Of a stretch of DNA of 64,000 bases, positions 59,942 to 64,000 are shown piece after piece; the first letter of the stretch is position 1, and each line of letters begins with the position of its first letter. Both the position numbers and the translations under genes were made by a program. The stretch comes from Marine Group I thaumarchaeote SCGC AAA799-D11 (GTDB taxonomy: Archaea > Thermoproteota > Nitrososphaeria > Nitrososphaerales > Nitrosopumilaceae), in the NCBI GenBank assembly GCA_000746765.1, contig JOSY01000007.1, positions 1 to 64,000 of the forward strand. Reading direction: 5' to 3'. The notes beneath the pieces were generated by a model that was given only the letters and a program-made list of their open reading frames with translations, had not been told where the DNA came from and ran no database searches.

Positions 59942-59985
59942 ATGAATATCCTCATACTTTAATATTAGTTGGTTTATTGGAAATT

Positions 59986-60078
59986 ATGGTAAATCCAAAT
60001 GGCTGGTACATTGCTATGCACTTTGATAACTTGAATCAGAAATTGCTTACCAATGAAGAAGACGAAGACGAAGATTAA
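59986..60078 (+). CDS. 30-aa microprotein with acidic tail
   Basis: Not in the track. MVNPNGWYIAMHFDNLNQKL followed by LTNEEDEDED. A TATA-like CATACTTTAATATT is centred about 26 nt upstream of the ATG, the spacing seen at its neighbours, which supports expression. Function unknown. Confidence 0.5.
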   Translation: MVNPNGWYIAMHFDNLNQKLLTNEEDEDED

Positions 60079-60080
60079 TC

Positions 60081-60100
60081 CAATACGCTTAATTTGAGAA
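60081..60100 (+). promoter_or_regulatory. CAATAC-CTTAA promoter motif, site 1
   Basis: CAATACGCTTAATTTGAGAA is centred about 26 nt before ATG 60118, so the mRNA should start at that ATG. It also rejects the track's earlier ATG at 60094. Shares its form with the sites at 62513, 63166 and 63293. Confidence 0.55.
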
Positions 60101-60117
60101 TTATTTTCTTGTATATT

Positions 60118-60351
60118 ATGCCTCTTTACTGTAAACAATGTGAGGAAAGACGCTATCCTCTGTATAATACCAATGACAAGGAAACGTTGTGGTTATGCAA
60201 CAAATGTCAAAATTACACTGATGCAGATGATGTTATTATTCGTGAACAAACCCAAGAAGAAAGAGATGAGATAAAGGCAAAAGCCAAAGAATTTGAGAGA
60301 ACTAGCAACTTTTCAGGCGAAAAACTTTCACGAAGAAAAGGTGTAAACTAG
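60118..60351 (+). CDS. Zinc-ribbon protein
   Basis: 77 aa from MPLYCKQCEERRYPLYNTND; the track's eight extra residues precede the predicted transcript start. Two CxxC pairs (CKQC near 5 and CNKC near 30) form a zinc ribbon, followed by a charged helix (TQEERDEIKAKAKEFERTS) and a basic end. Probably binds nucleic acid or a protein partner. Followed after 4 nt by another zinc-ribbon gene. Confidence 0.72.
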   Translation: MPLYCKQCEERRYPLYNTNDKETLWLCNKCQNYTDADDVIIREQTQEERDEIKAKAKEFERTSNFSGEKLSRRKGVN

Positions 60352-60355
60352 AACC

Positions 60356-60535
60356 ATGGGATTCAAGGACTTGTTTGTTGGTGGAAATGAAGGAAACGTT
60401 CCAATCAAGGTACAATGTTCAGGATGTCAGAGGATTACTGTAGTTAAGATTCCAGCTGACAAAGACTTTGCAAAATGGAATAAAAAGTCAAGCTGCGGCC
60501 AATGTGGTGCTACTAACTGTTGGCAAAAAGTTTGA
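60356..60535 (+). CDS. 59-aa zinc-ribbon protein
   Basis: Not in the track. MGFKDLFVGGNEGNVPIKVQ, then CSGCQRITVVKIPADKDF, then CGQCGATNCWQKV. The paired CxxC motifs at about 21 and 47 define a zinc ribbon. It starts 4 nt after the previous stop and is probably in the same operon. The extra Cys near the end may modify the site. Function unknown. Confidence 0.65.
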   Translation: MGFKDLFVGGNEGNVPIKVQCSGCQRITVVKIPADKDFAKWNKKSSCGQCGATNCWQKV

Positions 60536-60542
60536 AGATATA

Positions 60543-60601
60543 GATTCGGCCATGAAACGAATTCTAGGTTACTTTTGGCAAAAAGCAGAAACGACCGAAT
60601 C
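60543..60601. other. Possible RNA element closed by a 7-bp stem
   Basis: GATTCGG and CCGAATC are perfect inverted repeats 45 nt apart and enclose no open frame; a T-rich tract (GTTTTTGTTTTGT) follows. It could be a small structured RNA, a terminator-like element of the zinc-ribbon operon, or chance. No box C/D or H/ACA signature was found. The rest of the 60536-60742 gap shows nothing else. Confidence 0.25.
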
Positions 60602-60742
60602 CTAAGTGAGTTTTTGTTTTGTAATTAATAAAAAATCAGTCTACACTGCAATACAATTTTCATATGTGACAAAAGAATGTAGTTTTTGGCACTAGTACAA
60701 ATTATTCTTTTTTTTAATATATTATGATGACATAATTCACTC

Positions 60743-60934
60743 ATGAACATCACTGATGAACATGGCATGAATCATTTGCTTGCAAAATGTCCAAACTGTC
60801 AAAGTGAGTCTCTTTTCTGCGGAAAGATACCAACTAATTTCAAAAAAATGCAAAACAAAGAGGTGTTGTTTTGCAAAAGATGCAAGTTCATTACTCCTGT
60901 AGAGGAGTTTAAAGACATGCTAGCTAGCAAATAA
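60743..60934 (+). CDS. Zinc-ribbon protein
   Basis: A 63-aa protein with CPNCQSESLFCGK and CKRCKFITPVEEF, a two-pair zinc ribbon. The core LLAKCPNCQSE...LFCKRCKF resembles small archaeal zinc-ribbon proteins. ATG start. Isolated between AT-rich gaps. Confidence 0.68.
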   Translation: MNITDEHGMNHLLAKCPNCQSESLFCGKIPTNFKKMQNKEVLFCKRCKFITPVEEFKDMLASK

Positions 60935-60987
60935 TCTAGCTAGCAACTGTCTACTATACTAGTTATACTCCTTTAGACATCAAATGA

Positions 60988-61095
60988 ATGATGAAAATTA
61001 CGGTAAAAGAGGGATGGAGTAAAAATAGCAAATTATCGATAATTGCAATTTGTGTTAGTTTGATAGCAATTGCAGCAGTTGTAATGCTTGATTAA
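60988..61095 (+). CDS. 35-aa single-helix membrane microprotein
   Basis: Not in the track. MMKITVKEGWSKNSKLSIIA then ICVSLIAIAAVVMLD: a basic N-terminus of about 15 residues and one C-terminal membrane helix (tail-anchored layout). Follows the zinc-ribbon gene. Function unknown. Confidence 0.5.
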   Translation: MMKITVKEGWSKNSKLSIIAICVSLIAIAAVVMLD

Positions 61096-61141
61096 ATAAT
61101 GGATTCTAAATCCTTATTTTGATTTAATCTATAGTAAAATA

Positions 61142-61411
61142 ATGGACAAAGAGATTGAAGAAAAGATTCAATCAATAATCTTTGAGACCTTTGAAGACGC
61201 CGAATCTGAATGGGTCAGCTACTTTCAGCACAAAGCTGAACAAATGCATCTAGACAAGAAATCGTTTTTCATTGGAATGATGTATCCCAAAATCACTACA
61301 AATCTTGAGAAAAACAATATTCACATCAGAATAAAATCTGATTCCTGGGGAGATCATGAAAACGAAAAGATCAATTCTATGTTAAATCAATTATATGAAA
61401 AGTATGTCTGA
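61142..61411 (+). CDS. Small acidic hypothetical protein
   Basis: An 89-aa soluble protein, MDKEIEEKIQSIIFETFEDAESEWVSYFQHKAEQMHLDKKSFFIGMMYPKITTNLEKNNIHIRIKSDSWG. It is amphipathic, probably alpha/beta, with no recognised motif. ATG start with AT-rich promoter about 26 nt upstream. Codon use looks like the neighbours. Confidence 0.6.
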   Translation: MDKEIEEKIQSIIFETFEDAESEWVSYFQHKAEQMHLDKKSFFIGMMYPKITTNLEKNNIHIRIKSDSWGDHENEKINSMLNQLYEKYV

Positions 61412-61478
61412 CCGTATGTGTGTCCTTGTTTGGGACATTGGTCGGATTAAGCCAAACAAAAACATACTATACAATCAG

Positions 61479-61521
61479 CTTCAAGCCTGCAAAGGTAGTA
61501 GGCTTTGCAGGATTCTTGAAG
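61479..61521. other. Strong hairpin in a gene-free stretch
   Basis: CTTCAAGCCTGCAAA pairs with TTTGCAGG-ATT-CTTGAAG: 15 base pairs with one 3-nt bulge around a 10-nt loop (GGTAGTAGGC). It lies in the 61412-61643 gap. The 67-aa ORF of the track across it is unconvincing. A TATA-like CATACTATA just upstream could make it a transcript start region. No T-run follows directly, so a simple terminator is not the obvious reading. Confidence 0.35.
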
Positions 61522-61643
61522 ATTAATGTAATTTGCAATTTCACATATTTATCCATACATCATTTTTGTATTGATTTTTTAACCAAAACCCGAATTCTCT
61601 TGCTTTTCATTAGTTCATATTGAAACCACTTTGCGTTACCTCC

Positions 61644-61778
61644 GTGAATCTATTCAAAAAGAAACCTGAAACACCTGGTCTTGTTTGCAGAATATGTGAA
61701 ATGGAATTTACTGAACCTGAAAGAACGATGAGACACATGGTAAAGGCCCATTCAAAACCACAAAAAGCCAAAAAGTAA
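61644..61778 (+). CDS. 44-aa C2H2 zinc-finger microprotein
   Basis: Not in the track. GTG start: MNLFKKKPETPGLVCRICEM then EFTEPERTMRHMVKAHSKP and a basic KAKK tail. C-x2-C-x12-H-x4-H is the classic C2H2 zinc-finger spacing with hydrophobic core positions in place. Likely binds DNA, RNA or protein as a single finger. Function unknown. Confidence 0.65.
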   Translation: MNLFKKKPETPGLVCRICEMEFTEPERTMRHMVKAHSKPQKAKK

Positions 61779-61837
61779 AACCAATTCTAGTTTGGATTAA
61801 TCAAAAATCTTAAGTTTGAATCTTTAGTAGACTACTC

Positions 61838-61978
61838 ATGCCATGTCTGAGATGTGATGGCAAGGGAAAAATTCGAAACGAGTTTGGCATGTGGGAGAAA
61901 TGTGAGTCTTGCCAGAAATCTGAAATGACCTTTGAGAGTGCAAATCCTGAACCCGATGTCAATGAAGAAGGAATTTAA
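61838..61978 (+). CDS. 46-aa zinc-ribbon microprotein
   Basis: Not in the track. MPCLRCDGKGKIRNEFGMWE then KCESCQKSEMTF and an acidic tail. CxxCxGxG-type pairing recalls half of a DnaJ zinc centre. TATA-like CTTAAGTTT is centred 25 nt upstream, giving a leaderless mRNA. Function unknown. Confidence 0.62.
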   Translation: MPCLRCDGKGKIRNEFGMWEKCESCQKSEMTFESANPEPDVNEEGI

Positions 61979-62001
61979 TTTGATTGAATAATGTGTGAAT
62001 T

Positions 62002-62193
62002 ATGGATAATCTAGATAACGCAAAACATGATCATCAGAAAAACAAGTCTGATATTGTAAATTTGGTAAAACAGATGTTTGCCCAAGACAAATGGGGAGAT
62101 GAGGAATATCGTGCAGCCTTAGAAGAATTGGTAAAAAAAGATGAGGAATTAGTTGCCGAAGTTACTCGAATCATCAAAGAAAGACATGGATGA
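62002..62193 (+). CDS. Small helical acidic protein
   Basis: A 63-aa protein (MDNLDNAKHDHQKNKSDIVNLVKQMFAQDKWGDEEYRAALEELVKKDEELVAEVTRIIKERHG). Predicted as two or three helices; no known domain. Its end overlaps the next gene start by 8 nt, so the two are probably co-translated. Confidence 0.65.
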   Translation: MDNLDNAKHDHQKNKSDIVNLVKQMFAQDKWGDEEYRAALEELVKKDEELVAEVTRIIKERHG

Positions 62194-62500
62194 GAAAAAG
62201 CTAAAACAAGAAGACTGTCATGAAGATACACTAGGCCAAGGCGTTCTTACCCTAACCACAAAAAGAATTGCATTTGACAAGACTAGATCTAGAATTATGG
62301 ATTTCTCAAAGCATATGGGGGAAACAATTCTTGATATTCCGTTATCCGATGTAACTCATACCTGGCGTGAAGGACTACTGATGAAAAAGGCCTGTATTAG
62401 TACCAAGACTTCAGATGGTGAGCAGACCTACAAGTTTGGTGTGTTTAATGTTGGTGGATGGGTTGATGACATTCAAGACGCAATAGATGATCTAGATTGA
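62186..62500 (+). CDS. PH/GRAM-like small protein
   Basis: 104 aa from ATG 62186 (MDEKKLKQEDCHEDTLGQG); the track's TTG start 33 nt earlier lies inside the previous gene. A run of strands GVLTLTTKRIAFDKTRSRIMDFS..ILDIPLSDVTHTWREGLLMKKACISTKTSDGEQTYKFGVFN then a C-terminal helix (VDDIQDAIDDL) fits a PH-like or GRAM-like fold. Such folds bind lipids or proteins. The fold call is by pattern. Confidence 0.65.
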   Translation: MDEKKLKQEDCHEDTLGQGVLTLTTKRIAFDKTRSRIMDFSKHMGETILDIPLSDVTHTWREGLLMKKACISTKTSDGEQTYKFGVFNVGGWVDDIQDAIDDLD

Positions 62501-62512
62501 TTTGAAAATCAT

Positions 62513-62529
62513 CAATACTCTTAAGTTTG
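62513..62529 (+). promoter_or_regulatory. CAATAC-CTTAAG promoter motif, site 2
   Basis: CAATACTCTTAAGTTTG is centred about 25 nt before ATG 62549, predicting a leaderless transcript. Confidence 0.55.
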
Positions 62530-62548
62530 CATGTTTTAGATTGGATTT

Positions 62549-62971
62549 ATGATAAACCCAGAACTCTTGAGACTTCTTGAGACAAATGATGTTTTGGATG
62601 TGCTGAGAGATTCAGTTTCATACCAACTACAAAAACTCAACAATGTAGAAAAAACAAGTGAGGGACGTGACTGGTATGCAGAATTGCCTGCAATTGTAAA
62701 GGGAAAATTTGACAACTACAAAGAAGATTATGAGAAACTTTTGAGAATTTTACAATCAGATAATCTCAGTGAGGAGATGAACAAAGGATACTATTATTGG
62801 CGTCTTATTCGCTCTGCCTGCAACACATACCGAAACGATCTCAAAGAATATGACTTACAACTAAGCCAGGAATTCAATCTGCAGGAAACAAAGGCAATAT
62901 CTGAAAATGATTTGCTTAATGAATGCATTGGTGTCTTAGAACAGCATGCAGTTGAAAACCACGACTCTTAA
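62549..62971 (+). CDS. Hypothetical helical protein
   Basis: A 140-aa all-helical protein: INPELLRLLETNDVLDVLRDSVSYQLQKLNNVEKTSEGRDWYAELP..KEDYEKLLRILQSDNLSEEMNKGYYYWRLIRSACNTYRNDL. No known motif or membrane helix. The start is supported by promoter motif site 2. Confidence 0.65.
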   Translation: MINPELLRLLETNDVLDVLRDSVSYQLQKLNNVEKTSEGRDWYAELPAIVKGKFDNYKEDYEKLLRILQSDNLSEEMNKGYYYWRLIRSACNTYRNDLKEYDLQLSQEFNLQETKAISENDLLNECIGVLEQHAVENHDS

Positions 62972-63036
62972 ACACCCTAATCTCAAAACTGAAAATAAAG
63001 AATCTGTTAATATGTAAAAAACACCCTTTGTAATTC

Positions 63037-63162
63037 ATGTCTGAAGACAAAGAAAAAGAATGGAAGAAACTCGAACAAGAAGAGATGAAAGAGGAAGATC
63101 ATCAACTAGACCTAAAAGAAGGATATGAGCAAGACGAAGAATACGAAGAATCACAAGACTAG
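63037..63162 (+). CDS. 41-aa charged microprotein
   Basis: Not in the track. MSEDKEKEWKKLEQEEMKEE then DHQLDLKEGYEQDEEYEESQD: almost entirely charged, probably one helix followed by a disordered acidic tail. A TTAATATG element sits about 26 nt upstream. Function unknown, similar in style to the 30-aa acidic microprotein at 59986. Confidence 0.5.
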   Translation: MSEDKEKEWKKLEQEEMKEEDHQLDLKEGYEQDEEYEESQD

Positions 63163-63165
63163 ATT

Positions 63166-63183
63166 CAATACGCTTAAGTTGAG
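63166..63183 (+). promoter_or_regulatory. CAATAC-CTTAAG promoter motif, site 3
   Basis: CAATACGCTTAAGTTGAG is centred about 26 nt before the TTG start of the microprotein at 63203. Confidence 0.55.
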
Positions 63184-63202
63184 AATATGTAGGTTGTAAC
63201 TA

Positions 63203-63286
63203 TTGAAGACATTATTCAAAGGAGTAATCATTGTTGCAGGAATTGTTTTAGGTGTCATGCTAATTCTAAATGCAATTAATCCTTAG
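63203..63286 (+). CDS. 27-aa membrane microprotein
   Basis: Not in the track. TTG start: MKTLFKGVIIVAGIVLGVML then ILNAINP. One membrane helix with a basic N-terminus. The promoter motif at the right distance upstream is the main support for such a short frame. Function unknown. Confidence 0.5.
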   Translation: MKTLFKGVIIVAGIVLGVMLILNAINP

Positions 63287-63292
63287 ACTCAT

Positions 63293-63309
63293 CAATACCC
63301 TTAAGTTGA
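63293..63309 (+). promoter_or_regulatory. CAATAC-CTTAAG promoter motif, site 4
   Basis: CAATACCCTTAAGTTGA is centred about 27 nt before ATG 63331. Confidence 0.55.
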
Positions 63310-63330
63310 AAAATTTTTGAAGGTTAGTTA

Positions 63331-63849
63331 ATGGCTGATGCAAAATTTTCATGGTATGGTAACTTTTACGGAATTGCCTGGAGGAGCAATGCAGGAAACC
63401 CAATTGCAGTTCCGTTGTTTGTAAAAAAAGAAGAATCTCAAAAGATTGCTGAAATTGTAAAGACGTGGAAGCCTAAAGACATCCATCTTACATTTATCGA
63501 AAAAGATGATGGCACTTATGCTATCTGTATCTATCAAGAAGCTGATTCAGGAGAAAATACTGGACTTTATCGCTCTGGCATGAGTCAGACAGGAACCTAT
63601 GGCAAAATAAAACAGATGATTGAAAAAAAATCCTCAATGTGGAATCCACTTCGTGCATATATCCAGATTGTTTATGCTGAAGATCCTGCTGATTCTCAGA
63701 CCTACCAAAACATGACAGACTATATCATAATTGGTAGACTGGAGATAATTTCAGAGGCCGCACTTAAATCAAAAAAATTTGCAACAGAAAGAGATGCTCA
63801 TACTACACTTGGCAGATATGCTATCCAAGATACCAATGATGAGAATTAG
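63331..63849 (+). CDS. Hypothetical protein
   Basis: A 172-aa soluble protein: ADAKFSWYGNFYGIAWRSNAGNPIAVPLFVKKEESQKIAEIVKTWKPKDIHLTFIEKDDGTYAICIYQ..., mixed alpha/beta with aromatic-rich strands. It has no signal peptide or known motif. The ATG start is supported by promoter motif site 4. Confidence 0.65.
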   Translation: MADAKFSWYGNFYGIAWRSNAGNPIAVPLFVKKEESQKIAEIVKTWKPKDIHLTFIEKDDGTYAICIYQEADSGENTGLYRSGMSQTGTYGKIKQMIEKKSSMWNPLRAYIQIVYAEDPADSQTYQNMTDYIIIGRLEIISEAALKSKKFATERDAHTTLGRYAIQDTNDEN

Positions 63850-63887
63850 GCTCAGTCTTTATCTTGCAAATTTTGTAAAAGTAAACC

Positions 63888-64000
63888 ATGTCTGAAATTT
63901 GTGAGAGGTGCAAAAAGTCAGTTGATCAAGTAAGCAGATACCATGATCATGGTGTAGACAAGCTGCTGTGCTCTGATTGTACCTCTGAAATTGAAGAATA
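63888..64000 (+). CDS. Zinc-ribbon microprotein, cut by the window end
   Basis: Not in the track. MSEICERCKKSVDQVSRYHD then HGVDKLLCSDCTSEIEE, running to the last base (TA of an unfinished codon). CERC and CSDC pairs with two His between them form a zinc-ribbon pattern. The stop may be the very next base. Confidence 0.6.
   Translation, partial: MSEICERCKKSVDQVSRYHDHGVDKLLCSDCTSEIEE

Noticed and set aside
61420-61623. 67-aa ORF on the track
   Set aside because: Low-quality composition, no promoter match, and it runs over a strong hairpin; likely spurious.

Overview
The window is AT-rich DNA from an ammonia-oxidising thaumarchaeon, most likely a marine Nitrosopumilaceae (Nitrosopumilus/Nitrosarchaeum-like). 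Evidence seen here: archaeal-type informational genes (GluRS, UPF0147, L30e, archaeal NusA, fused RpoA and RpoB), an archaeal mevalonate-pathway cluster, PEFG-CTERM secreted proteins, envelope proteins with the W-K-N-x-A-x-WW repeat, many TTG starts, and TATA boxes about 26 nt upstream of start codons (leaderless mRNAs). Genus-level placement is inference.

Layout. 0-3.5 kb: C-terminal piece of a transposase, then a non-oxidative pentose phosphate operon (transketolase N fused to ribulose-phosphate epimerase, transketolase C, transaldolase). 3.5-9.3 kb: a GRGTG-repeat protein, CorA, a 26-aa membrane microprotein, tRNA-His, a frameshifted small gene, a methyltransferase, UPF0147, a Rieske ferredoxin, GNAT and FAH enzymes. 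9.2-17.2 kb: one long minus-strand block with GluRS, GGPP synthase, IPP isomerase, isopentenyl phosphate kinase, mevalonate kinase, S2, enolase, RpoN and translin, interrupted by tRNA-Leu. 17.2-23.7 kb: NAD(P)HX epimerase, MBL hydrolase, CobT-like protein, GlmS, S4, S13 and small genes. 23.8-27.4 kb: metal homeostasis (two-domain multicopper oxidase, ZIP, CDF) behind three tandem 19-bp operator-like boxes. 27.5-33.7 kb: S-layer-like and CFI-box envelope proteins, and a B12-binding radical SAM protein resembling GDGT ring synthases. 33.7-38.7 kb: nickel-pincer cofactor genes larB, larC and larE with malate dehydrogenase and a cysteine desulfurase. 38.7-42.4 kb: four tandem PEFG-CTERM secreted paralogues. 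42.4-54.9 kb: rpoH-rpoB-rpoA-LSm, an inserted envelope module, then L30e-nusA-S12-S7. 54.9-59.3 kb: intron-containing tRNA-Gln, YkgJ-type Cys-cluster protein, FAD oxidoreductase, a probable new RNA, nitroreductase and a Kazal/nuclease/Excalibur protein. 59.3-64 kb: an island of very small genes, many with zinc ribbons or one membrane helix, several missed by the ORF track.

How the genes work together: the 9-16 kb block couples isoprenoid lipid precursor synthesis with translation and transcription genes; the FAD oxidoreductase and the radical SAM protein may act later on membrane lipids. LarB/C/E plus the desulfurase form a sulfur and nickel cofactor unit. The 27-32, 38-42 and 50-53 kb genes share one recurring secreted beta-sandwich domain and probably build the cell envelope.

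The strongest candidate for something undescribed is 57.40-57.55 kb: three tandem 43-nt units, each folding into a hairpin of the same geometry with compensatory base changes between units, in a 300-bp intergenic region with its own TATA-like element. Second is the triple 19-bp TTAG-N6-YTAA array before the multicopper oxidase. No CRISPR array, rRNA or intact insertion sequence was seen.
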